From NCBI GenBank assembly GCA_003260075.1, contig QLIY01000092.1, forward strand, positions 180,426-244,425: DNA of 64,000 bases, in the 5' to 3' direction. The position numbers and the translations under genes were made by a program. Origin of the DNA: Phallusia mammillata. Taxonomy: Eukaryota > Chordata > Ascidiacea > Phlebobranchia > Ascidiidae. Shown here in pieces: positions 25,511 to 37,235 of this stretch (the stretch's first letter is position 1; the number at the start of each line of letters is the position of its first letter). Under the pieces are notes generated by a model. The model was not told the origin of the DNA. It did no database searches and saw only the letters and a list, made by a program, of their open reading frames with translations.

Positions 25511-28500
25511 TTATTCAACCTCATTCAAATCATCTACCTGCTTTTTAAGAGCTTGCATTGACCAGTAGTTCAATTTTCCAGTTTCAACTTTCACCCAACG
25601 CGGAACTGTGGGGATTAACATTGAAACACAGTAGCGTGCAAATAAAAGGACATGCTGAAAAATGAGAATAAAAATTAAGTGTGACATATTTTTAGCTCTG
25701 TAACATGACAGGGTAAATATTCACTCAAACAACCACTTTACACATGGTTTGAAAACATGCTAGACTTTTTATCCACAGGCATAAATGTGCATTGTATGAG
25801 TAAAGTTCGTACCACCAACCAAATTTTTCTGAAGCATGTAAGTGCCGCAACCAAAAGTAGATTTTCTAGTATAGAACCTGAAACTATGTACCTGCTTTCA
25901 TTTATCCTTTACAGGGATTCCTATAAATTTAACATTTATCGTCCCTATGTCACTAAATTAGGCATTAGGGATTGGGAAAGTTTGTGATGTCATGATGCAC
26001 CAATGTTGTTCGATCAAACAGAACATTTGCAGTTTACTGTCAGCTGTTCAAGCTATTGAATATTTTCAAAAAATATTTTGCGCTGACACAAACAAAACTG
26101 GAAAAAAGCAAACACTATTTTTACAAATTTATTTTCTAAAATCTAAAAACATTTGAACGTTATATGGACAAAAAGATGCATAACTTTGCACAAAAGTTTT
26201 TTACTGGCTGCTTAACAATAAAACACATAAAGAAAGAAAGATTAATGACAAAACATTTGTTTATGAAACTTCAAACTTTCATTTTTATGACTCAAATCCT
26301 CATGTTAACATAATCCTTACCTCTAGTACTAGGAAAGTCATCAACACAGTTGTAGGAGTGGCTGATGGCACAGTCTTGTAAAACCATTCAAGGAACTTAG
26401 GTGAATTAAATATAAGTGCAAGATTGGAAATCACAGCAAGATACGACAAAGCTTGAAATGCAGTCTAAATATAATTAAACACATTTAGAATAATCTTAAA
26501 ACCATATCATTATTTCCGAAGTTTAGCAAAATTCAAACTCTAACTAGATTTGTGTCTGTATTGTATTTATTGCAGTAAAATTTTGGTGTGCCATGTTCTC
26601 ATACGCAACTTTACCTTGCAAAATTTGGCAAAACACAAGTACAAATATTAAAAATTGAATACATAAACTTTTGTATCAAAAACTGTTTTGGACACAAACA
26701 TGGTTAATGGTCACTACTGTATAAAACATTTTGGTTGCAAGCAAGTGTCGAAATTTCTGAATGTTCGATGTTGTGAAATCTAAATTAAAATCCTATATGT
26801 TATCAGTTGATACTTTTTTATGTGCTCAATGGTATGAGCAATAAGTTACAGAGAGTTAATTTTTTTTTTTACATAATTTGCAATTAACCAGAAAAGCCTG
26901 TATTTGGTGTTATAGAATGTTGCGAAAGCTTATGTCATATGATATCAAGTTTAGCAATATTCCACCCTATATAATTAGTACTAAAAGGTTTTAGACCAAG
27001 GGTGTGCAACCCGCGGGCCACAATCCGGCCCGCCAAGCCGTTTAGTGTGGCCCTTAACAACACTCTGATTCAGAGCAAGAAAAAATGCACATTTTAGCAA
27101 AAAAACTCCGCTAGTTTTCGGAATCTTCCAAGTTGCTATACGTAACAAGAATAAGCTAAACCAGCGCATGGAACTTAATTCACCGAAACCTATAGTATTC
27201 TATTTACAATGCTTGCTTGTTGCGTATCTATACCGAATGTGACGTAATATACCTCTTTGTTTAGTAAACAATTACTTTGTTGTGAAAGGCAGTGTTGCTG
27301 CAAAACTTACTTGCACCTAACATTTTAAAGTTGATTTTAAATGCAAAATAAAACAAAATGCAGGGGCGTAGAAATAATATCTGCACCAACAGGAGAATAT
27401 AATGCAAGCCGCACCAACAGGAGAATAAAAACGTATAAATACAGTACATGAAATAAATTGTGTGGCCGTCGCTTGATGTCCGAAATTGGTTATATAGCCC
27501 ACCCATGAAAAAGGTTGCACATCCCTGTTTCAGACTGACCTGCCATGCTCCTATTCCGCTGGTACGATAACCGAATGGTCTACGAAAGACGTTGGACATT
27601 TTGAACGCATCTGACCTCTCTTCAACAATGTTATTGAGCAGCGCAAACAATGCAGCAGGGGGATAAACACATGAAAATAATACAACATAGCCAAATTGCA
27701 ACCAAAGTTCAAGGTAGTCATCGAATGTACCCTGTTAAAAATAATAAAGATTTTGTGAAAATAAAACCATTTTTCTGAACAACAAATATTAAATAGCATA
27801 TTGGTTTTCTTAAATGCATAATAACTTTTTCTGCTTTGAAATGACTTGACACAAGATAACGATATTTTTTGTTACCTTTTAACTCAAAATAAAAGTTTGA
27901 AATAATGTTACAATTTGAATAAAAAATGTGTTTGAATAGATTAGAACATTTTTTTCAATTATTTACATTAAAAAGCACAAACACAAAATATTTTATTTTG
28001 TTTTTTATGCATAGGAAATAATTTATCATTTGGCAAGCAAATTGTTCTTTACTTTCAATGTAAGTCTAAGTACAAACAGAAATAAAAATAACATTTGGAA
28101 ATCCTACGATTTATTACATGGGGTTACAATTTACACAAAATAATTCAAGCTTATAAATCAAACAAAGCAATTACTCCAGTACAAAGAAAAACAAATTACA
28201 GAGTAAACTTCTCTTTTCAGTTCTCGTTGGGTTTGCTCAGCGATTGAAAGTTCAGTCCTTTCATGATCAACATTCGCTCTTGCATGCACATTGTTTGTAG
28301 TATTAATATTGCGGGATCGGATCTTATATTGCCAGTAGGGCAAAAGAGACTCCATGGCCTGTGATATTACCATGTGAACAAGAAACAAGTTTCTCAAAGT
28401 CTGAAAAAAGTTGAAAAAAAAGATTGATTACGTAAAGTTTTCACATGTATGCACTTATTTTCATTCTAGCATGGTAACATTAATTCAAGCTTTTATTTAT

Positions 28501-31500
28501 TAATATTGATATGGTATTAATGTGAAAACTTAAAAAAAACAATACAGGAACATTATTTTTTTGTATCATTTGCAGATGAACAATGATTAAACAAATTATA
28601 CCCTTCTGAAATTTCCCTAATTAGAGTATTAGAGTTATTATTTTGGTGAAATAAAATTAAACAAATACTCTTGTGCATTTGTAACAAAGCTAAAAAATAG
28701 TAGGCCATTTTGAATATTGTAGTTTTTATACTTATGTAAGATGCCATTAGGCGAAAAAGATTTTTATCGACTGATTTTGTTGTTTGGAATACTTTCAGTT
28801 TTTAGTTTTTATGCTTACTTTCATTTTGTACTTTTAAGTACCGTAATTTTCCAAGTATAGTGCGCCCCCGTGTATAATACGCAGGGGGGGGGGGTTGTAG
28901 TTTTTATACTTATGTAAGATGCCATTTGGCGAAATATATATTCCAAGATTTTTATCGACAGATTTCGTTGCTTGGAAAATACTTTCCATTCTTAGTTTTT
29001 ATACTTATTTTCATTTTTTACTTTTAAGTAGTCAACCTGTGGCATGATTTTATGTTTGTACAGAAACTGGTGTGTTTTAGTGTGTACACTGAGTGTAGTG
29101 GTTTGTTTGACTTGTAGGTGGTAACATGCTTGCGTTTATTTGTTGATAATACAGCACCACATTTTCTACATAACTTCTGATTAGGAAAAATCTGCTACAA
29201 AGACTTACTCACATATAAAAAGAAGGCTCAAACAATTATGTAGTAATATTTATTTATTTTTTATTTTTTTTATTATTATTATTATTTTTTTTAGACTATT
29301 TATTCATTAAAATCATAGTAGACAAGAATTTTGAAGGGGGGGGGGACCTGTGGCATTATTTGATCATGTTTGTACAGAAACTGGTGTGTTGTAGTGTGTA
29401 CACTGTTTGTAGTGGTTTGTTTGACTTGTAGGTGGTAACATACTTGCGTTTATTTGCTGTAATATAGCACCACATTTTCTACATAACTTCTGATTAGGAA
29501 AAAAATGCTACAAATACTTCACATATAAAAAGAATGCTCAAACAATTATGTAGTAATATTTTTAGCAGACTATTTATTCATTCAAATTATAGTAGACAAG
29601 AATTTTGATGAAATTATACCAAACTGGCAAAGCATGCACAATGTTGTAAGTTGCCTTCTGAATAAAAGGTATGCATTTATTGCTTGTTTTCCTTTGGTAA
29701 TAGAGCAACTATTATTTAGAAGTCAAACAGTGCTTTACTCACCATTCTAAGCATTCTCATGTCCTCATAGATGGGGGGGGGGATTTAGACATTGGGTACA
29801 TTAAACTTTTAAAACTGGTCCTTTCTACATAACAATTAACTACTGCATAACCTTGCCCCAACAAAAAAATTAAAAAAAAAAAAATTACCAGGGGGGGGGG
29901 GAAAGCATACACAATGTTGTAGGTTGCCTTCTGAATAAAAGGTATGCATTTTTTACTTGTTTTCCTTTGGTAATAGAGCAACTATTATTTAAAAGTTAAA
30001 CAGTGCTTTACTCACCATTCTAAGCATTCTCATGTCCTCATAGATAAAAGCAATGTAGAATAAACAAAGAAAACTGTTGGCAAAATGAAACTGAAACAAA
30101 AAATTTCAATTTCGCTGCTATATACTGTGAAAATTTTGCTTATACATTGGGTACATTAAACTTTTAAAACTGGTCCTTTCTACATCATTATCAACTACTG
30201 CACAACCAAGATTGCCTCAACAAAAGAATGAGAAAAAAACAAAATTACCAGCAGAATTTTGGAAATAAGATGATTTTGGTATGTTGATTCCAATCTGTGG
30301 TTTTCTGTAACAAGATATTGCATGAGTTGCTCAGTTTACTACAAAAATCCAAAATAGTGTTAAAGAACCAACAATAAAAATCGCATAAAATCACAAAAGG
30401 TTTTGCACCAGCCAAACTTTGAGCATTTTTCATGTCCTTCGCTTCAGATTAGGTGTCACCAAACTTTTTTCACAGCGGGCCGGATAAGTGTAGTAATAAT
30501 TCGGGAAGGCTGCACAGTTTACAAGCCCTTACACAGCCTGTTTTACACGGCCCCCGAGGCAATTTTATTGGGAAGATATGGTCTTTCTACAATCTCATCT
30601 TCTAAACATTGCTCCCATATTACATCACAAGCAACTAAAGAAGACAATTGTATTTTTATGCACAATTAATGCTAGAAGTTGTGTCTGTGATGTAACAAAC
30701 AGTCTTTAGATTCTTCCTGGGCCTTGCAATCCCATGGAACAAGGTAAAATTAATGTCGTTGTAGAAGAACTTAATAGATTAATTGTTACTTTACAAGTGT
30801 TATAAAGTGTTCTTATAATAAAAATATTGTATGATTTGGCAAACCAAAAAATAAGACTGCGGGTCGGACAAAATGACCTGATCTGGCCTGTGGGCCGTAG
30901 TTTGGTGACCCCTGCTTTAGATTTACAAGTTTCGAACACCAGAATTGGAAATTAGGTTGAATTATAACAAACTAATTTGTAGTGAGAATTAGTTACCTTG
31001 GTCTGTTAAATACTCTGCTAGACTTCTGTACAAAGCATTTGCAATAATTATCAGAATAGAGTAGGTAACGCTAGGAGCATTTTTCAGAAGTGGAACCCAG
31101 AAACCTGTTTCATTTGCAAACTTCTCCATAAGATAAAATTCCCAACTATGTAGAAAATGAAATATTGTGTTATTATGTTAAATACACAAAACACTAACTA
31201 AAAGTATGTTTTGAAATAGATATAAATAGAAATGCAACCTAAACATATTTTACACATTTAGAATAATCGGATAACCAAAAATGCCACAATGTAGGTTTTT
31301 TAAGCAGAACATGATTGCCAATCAAATTGCGTAAAATGGACCTATTAGTTTTAACAAGTCTATGCAGTCATAAGTTTTGTGAATTGTTTTAGTAATGCTC
31401 CAATGGCAATTTTGTTTTTAGTGAATGTCTTAATACTGTATTCATACCATGAAACTACTATTGTTTGTTTATGTGAGTATGGAATGATAGAGGTATAATA

Positions 31501-34500
31501 AGGACAGTGGTATTATAGCTAATTTTCAATTCGTTCGATACGATCACTGTTAATGTTATGACAATACATAACTGAGAATGGAAAATATTTTTTTAAGTAA
31601 CAGAATTTGTCAATGAACATACATAGACTATTTATAAACAAATTCTATTTAAAAAGGAACTGAAAATGCCAGTTTGGCAAAACACATATACTCCATGTAC
31701 ATTCTGTTTCGTTTAGTTGGAAAATATTTTTCATTCTCCGTTATATACAGATTTGTTTACTAATTTCATGACACATATAAAAACACTACATATTTGTCAT
31801 TTAGACATTTTTTTAACTCAACAAGATTATTTTACCTGAAATAGTAGAACATAAGCCAAACAGCCATCGCTAAACAAACAATGACTATCGGCAAAGATAT
31901 GAAGTACATCCGAATATAACGCTTCCAATATGGGTATGTTGGTTCTTGACGTTGAGTGATCTCATTGATTCCTAGTTCACCTCTAAACCCCGATCTTGGT
32001 TCTTCCCATTCCTGAGTTCAAAAGGTCAGATTGTTATTTATTGTAAAGAAACCAGGCTGTTCATTTTTTTGTCAAAGACATTTTCGAAGAAACATAAATA
32101 TTTTTATTCTGTGATTGTTTTTGCAACTGTACAGTGATATCAGAATAAGACAGGCAAAGATATGTAACAAATAAATCTTGTGACAAAGGAGACTGTTCAT
32201 TATTATGTCTCCAGTATTATAGCTAAAGGTACTGTAATATCCAAGGCATGCAAAAATCGTTTTTTTTTCTAAGACTGATTTATTTCTTTTATATGACCAT
32301 TGTCCATTCTTAGGCATGTTTTAGGGGGGGGGGATTTTTTTTATAAGAATGATTTATTTCTTTTATATGACCATTGTCCATTCTTAGGCATGTTTTAATG
32401 GTATGCTTTTGCTGTAGTGGTTTGCCTTAAAAAATGTTGCAAACACAGCAAAAAGCTTTTAACTAAAAAACTGGATCAATGCAGTATATTTGCGTACATT
32501 TTTATTTGTTTTCATATTTTACATGTCTAATTAAATGATCCTTTTACCAAAAGCCAATCATGACAGTGGAACCAACTTCCTAAACCACAAAGCAGTGAAA
32601 CATTACCTTTAATCCCAGACTACCCCATTTATATGACAATTCATTTGATTTACGGTTCCACATTTCAAGCAAGACAGCTGACCACAAAACATGAACCGCT
32701 GCAAGTGACCAATTGTCATCTACTTGCCAGGCGTTTAGCCCCAAAAACCAGACCAAAAGGCCATATAGAACCAGAGGAACCAGTCCTACTGTGTAGAAGT
32801 TTAGGAATGCAAAATATATGCTGATTGTGTCCCCAAAGTATTCACGAACTGAATCTAAGAATAAAAAATTTTTTTTTTTTTAAAGATACTTTAACATATT
32901 GCTCTAATAATGTTCATTGTGCTGGTGGGTAAAGGATTAGCTAAATTACAATTTCTTTAACTAAAAAACAAGAAATTTCTACCAGTTTTATAAAAAACTA
33001 TCAAGTCTGCAACCTGGTGGACAAAATATTGGCTTCAACATTTTTAAGTGTAAGTCAAAATTGCATGTAACAAAAAGGACTGGTTATGTGGTAATATATA
33101 CCAACTTATTTAGTATAAAGTGAAACAGGATACAGCCGTGTCATGGCATGCATATTTGATTTGCTTCCTATTAATTAACTTATGGTTTCCACATTTTCGA
33201 AAGGAAACCTGTAGTTACTAAGCTTGAAACTGACAAGCCTTATGCTAACAACCACAAAAATATTAGATAATATAAAATCCGAAATTTGCAACTTAATGTG
33301 AACAGCATTACATACAAAAAGCCTAAAAGCTGTAACTTTTCACCTGTTATTTACAAGCCTCAAACAATGCAAATTTTATTGAATAAATGTTATAAAATAA
33401 TACTTATCAAACACGCCCTTTAACTATTCATTTCACCAAAACATTAGCTCTCAAATTATCAAACAAAATTTAAAAATATTTTTACAAAAATTTTAGTATG
33501 CACATTTTGACAAAATTAAATTGTAAGATCAGGGGGGGGGGAATTTTAGTATGCATATTTTTACAAAATTAAATTGTAAGATCACTCAAAAAAACAAGTG
33601 TGTTTTTTTACCCAGTGGTGAGCTCAATTTGGGGTCAATGTTCCTGTACCATTCCAATCTCAGTCTGTTTAAAGCTCGTCGGTTGTGCAATGCAAAAAGA
33701 TCAGTGATCAGCTGTTTTGACTCCATACGTCGAACTTTGAAAAAAACAAAAAAAAATGTCAATTACACAGTTGTAAATGTGTATGTTTAAATTTGATTTT
33801 GATACCTAGATCTAAGCATTAAACAGCATTAATAATCTTAGCAATAATCTTCTTTGGCATAAGCATCTTGGCTTACACTTTCTTTTTTTGACATAAACTT
33901 GGACTTCTTATACTTGGATTTAGAATGTAAGTATTAAAGAAAGTTTTTGTCTCTTTGGCAACAACAACAAAAACAAATATATAAATGTTAAATGTATATT
34001 AAACATTAATTTTTACAACACAAAAAGTCCTTTACACAAAAAATTTTTTAAATAAACTTTGCAAGCATAGTAAAACATCAAAGTGTAAGCAACAACCATA
34101 AGTACTTTTGTATAGATTCTGATGGTGTTTATTTAAAAATCACAACACATATTGTGTGTGAGCAGTGTTTTTTTTAAGGTGTTTTGTTAAATTTCTCCAG
34201 CGGTTTCCCAAAATTTGGACTTCTACAGTAGAAAAGTGGGGGGGGGGGTTATTTATAAGCCTCAAACAATGCAAATTTTAATAAATAAATGTTAAAAAAT
34301 AATACTTGTCAAACACACCCTTTGACCATTCATTTTCACCAAAACATTAGCTCTCAAATTATCAAACAAAATTTAAAAGTATTTTTACAAAAATTTTAGT
34401 ATGCATATTTTTACAAAATTAAATTGTAAGATCACTCAAAAAAACAAGTGTGTTTTTTTACCCAGTGGTGAGCTCAATTTGGGGTCAATGTTCCTGTACC

Positions 34501-35812
34501 ATTCCAATCTCAGTCTGTTTNGTATTATAAACTGCTTACAAATGGATTTTCCTGGATACAGGTGAACAGATGGGTGGCCAGGAATGCATTTTTCATCTTT
34601 TGCTCTCAGTCCATCCAACTCAATTTTGATGATGTAATGAGCTTCACTTTCCAATAAGAACTCATCATCTAAAATTTCATACTGTAGTGATTAACATGGC
34701 ATTTCTTTATTTTGCTTAGTGAGATGTTAGCATATATTTTGACATATTATAATGGACTGCAGCCAACCGTGAAGGTCATAAGATAAAATGGTGAACCACA
34801 CAATGGTAGTGGGGTCTCTTCAGAAAATTCCTCTTAAAGAAATTGCCAAACCTTGCTGTTCATAAAAGTATGATTAATTCTTGTAAGATGGCTGTGCACT
34901 TTTGGTTTGGTTTTTGGCATCATAATAACAAAGCGGACTTACACAAACATAAAAACTGGTTAAATATATTTGCGCCCATCAAAAAGACTTTATTTAGCAT
35001 TTGTCCAACCAGTGATTATGCATTTGTCCAACACCTAAAAATTATTGAAAATAACACAGTTGACAATCAAGAGAAATGTGTGCCAAAAAAATAAAATATT
35101 ACAACTGACCTTCAAATTTTTTGAAATTGCTTCCATCTGAAAAATAGAATTCCCTCATACTTCCATCTTTGTATTCTTTCTTTAAACCAACAATTTCTGC
35201 TCCATACAAAAGACGATTCTTGGAAGCACTAAACACAAAACCCATAAAATGCCAGGTAAGTTTTACCAGACTTGAAACCATGGCTAGCAGACATATGGTC
35301 AAACAAAGTGTTTCTTTTAAACTAATTAAACTAGTTCATTGTCAAACTTGGTAAGTAAATAAATTGGGGGGAGGGGGCATGTACTTTGCCATTACTTTCA
35401 TTGTATGAAACCCAAAAAAGTTTTAAAAATGTGGTTTCAGAGCATGTTCATTTAGTATGTACATATATATACAGGAAATGTAAAAAATTGTGATTCATTA
35501 CTGGACATAATAATGCCAAATCAAACAAATAGTATGTCTGTTGTAAAGGTAAAACCAAACCATTGGATTGTCAAGTGTTTGTTTCATTTTGTTATACATA
35601 CTATTTACCAGATATACAAAAATATAAAATTTCATCTTTAAAAAGTACCTGATATATAACAAATTGTCTTCTTTTACCAACTCCACCTCAAGTTGGCATC
35701 CACCATCTTGTTTATCACTCGTTATTCGTTTAATTAACCAATCAACCGCTTCCTGAGATATTTTTGGAGACAGTTTTACAACAACTAAAGGTTTTGTTTC
35801 CAAGTGTTCCAT
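25511..35812 (-). CDS. ANO10: Anoctamin-10 (TMEM16K-type membrane protein)
   Basis: Complete 13-exon model, all phases consistent, 636 residues (human 660). Exons: 35812-35649, 35228-35110, 34668-34540, 33734-33612, 32854-32607, 32011-31836, 31145-30997, 30304-30249, 30090-30016, 28400-28209, 27731-27540, 26464-26321, 25654-25511. Cytosolic N-terminus includes [18 protein letters not shown] and [20 protein letters not shown]. Transmembrane segments begin in [65 protein letters not shown] and [20 protein letters not shown] are near-identical to ANO10 and place the calcium-binding helices. ANO10 is an ER-membrane phospholipid scramblase with calcium regulation. The ATG at 35812 is the first in frame. 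Partial exon copies at 34451-34520 and 29743-29772 come from duplicated contig ends and are excluded. Confidence 0.95.
26997..27527. mobile_element. hAT-like MITE, 531 bp, in an ANO10 intron
   Basis: Begins CAAGGGTGTGCAACC and ends GGTTGCACATCCCTGTT, the same end type as the element at 9535-9732. TTTTAGAC before and TTTCAGAC after are an imperfect 8-bp duplication. It abuts the splice donor of exon 11 at 27540. Confidence 0.75.
28718..29020. repeat. Duplication around 11 G (28884-28894)
   Basis: 28718-28850 resembles 28895-29020. The left copy continues into about 30 bp of unrelated sequence before the G run. Intron of ANO10. Confidence 0.85.
29035..29605. repeat. ~265-300 bp duplication around 10 G (29336-29345)
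   Basis: 29035-29335 corresponds to 29346-29605. The left copy has an extra T-rich tract (about 29240-29292) absent from the right. Intron of ANO10. Confidence 0.88.
29625..30248. repeat. Shuffled duplication with G runs at 29773-29782 and 29891-29901
   Basis: 29625-29772 recurs at 29902-30045. The segment between the two runs (29783-29890) is a copy of about 30140-30248 placed out of order. The left copy truncates ANO10 exon 9 (29743-29772), whose full form is 30016-30090. Three overlapping contigs strung together explain the order. Confidence 0.88.
30451..30914. mobile_element. hAT-like MITE, 464 bp, in an ANO10 intron
   Basis: Starts AGGTGTCACCAAACT, ends AGTTTGGTGACCCCTG, with near-identical flanks CTTCAGATT and CTTTAGATT. 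Internal GGGCCGGA and TGTGGGCCGTAG also pair. Confidence 0.75.
32262..32395. repeat. 62-bp duplication around 10 G (32324-32333)
   Basis: The block GATTTATTTCTTTTATATGA... before the run is repeated after it. Intron of ANO10. Confidence 0.9.
33350..34521. repeat. Nested duplications with G runs at 33532-33541 and 34238-34248, ending at an N
   Basis: 33490-33531 recurs at 33542-33583, and 33350-33672 recurs in 34249-34520, which ends at a single N (34521). The last copy contains a truncated ANO10 exon 4 (34451-34520); the intact exon is 33612-33734. The copies differ by several substitutions and one indel. Confidence 0.9.
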
Positions 35813-36072
35813 TGTTATTTCCAAAATTTTCACCAATTATAAAATAGTTTCATTATCAAATAATTGCCCTAACCCAAATCCTGAATTAAAATGTACACAG
35901 GAAATAAAAATCACATGTACAGTGTATACCTCTAATCCTATCACTAAATCTGAGTCACTGCAGAAAAATAGAACATAAAGCAACAATATTTTATAGTTCA
36001 CCAATATTTGCAATTATATGAATCATATCAGTATCAACAAACTGTAGTTAATGATGTTTAAATACTTGTACC

Positions 36073-36434
36073 ATCAACAAGCGCCATATAATGTTAAATT
36101 TACATGTAAAACATAAACAAAAATGCAACATGTTAAATTGTTGACACAGTTGAACTACATATAAGGATAATATAGCCCTTTTTCGGTGGACTGTTCTGTT
36201 TATATCCTGACATAATACCGCTGTGCTAACAATTAAATACGGATTTCGGGGGGGGGGAATCAACAAGCACCATTTAATGTGTAATTTACATGTTAAACAT
36301 GAACAAAAACACACACTTATTAAATTGTTGACATAGTTCTACTACAGGTCAGGATAATAAAGCCCTTTTTCAGCAGACTGTTGGACTTATATCCTGACAT
36401 AATACCGCTGTGCTAACAATTAAATACGGATTTC
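36073..36434. repeat. ~175-bp duplication around 10 G (36248-36257)
   Basis: 36073-36247 and 36258-36434 match with about a dozen differences. Confidence 0.9.
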
Positions 36435-36449
36435 CAAAGCAATTTCCTG

Positions 36450-36913
36450 GCAGCCCTTAACAGGATGCAATCAAAGCTCACTCAATTTCCGTTCCTGCGC
36501 ACCTAAACCTAAAGGTTAATTGAAAACTTACAAGTGTTACACAAAAACACAAATCTTTAATGGCTTTTCCTTTACAAATCGCCAAGCGTTGCTATACAGA
36601 ACAAAGCAACAATCGCCGGGGGCAAAGAGTAATTTAATTAATTATTCCTAGAATTGCAGCTATTAATTATGGTAGGGGGGGGGGGACAGCCCTTAACAGG
36701 ATGCAATCAACGCTCACTCAATTTCCGTTCCTGCGCACCTAAAGCTAAAGGTTAATTTGAAAACTTACAAATGTTGCACAAATAACTCATTTTTTACGAC
36801 TTTTCTTTACAATGCTTCGCCAAGCGTTGCTACACAGAACAAAGCAACAATCGCCGGGGGCAAAAAGTAATTTAATTAATTATTCCTAGAATTGCAGCTA
36901 TTAATTATGGTAG
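36450..36913. repeat. ~226-bp duplication around 11 G (36675-36685)
   Basis: 36450-36674 and 36686-36913 match; both contain CAGCCCTTAACAGGATGCAA and ATTGCAGCTATTAATTATGG. Confidence 0.92.
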
Positions 36914-37235
36914 GTAAGGATGGGTCTTATACCTCAGTAATTTGTCAAAACTTGCAGAACCATCTACTTTTACTACAAGCAACAAATCATAACAATAATT
37001 GTCGTAAATTTCGGCGAATCTTTTTTTCTTACAATTAGGGTAATTACCTTAAGACGTAGCTTGGCATAGAAAACATACTAAATGCCACGTAAAAATAAAT
37101 ACAAATTTATTTGTTCAGAAAACATGATTGCTAATTTGCCATTACGTTATTCACATATCTTATCATATCCGTTTGTCTGGTGGACTAAATTTTATTGCAA
37201 TATACAGCAGTTAAGCAGGATATCTCTTTTGAGTG

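Larger units (their letters stand above)
35813..37235. promoter_or_regulatory. Divergent promoter region ANO10 / ADAM
   Basis: The start codons of ANO10 (minus) and the ADAM gene (plus) face away from each other across 1.42 kb. Two internal duplications inflate it (36073-36247 with 36258-36434; 36450-36674 with 36686-36913), so the real spacing is about 1.0 kb. I cannot point to specific core promoter elements. Confidence 0.5.

Noticed and set aside
35498-35836. Start of ANO10 at 35836
   Set aside because: The codon there is TTG; the first ATG in frame is at 35812 and gives a good N-terminus.
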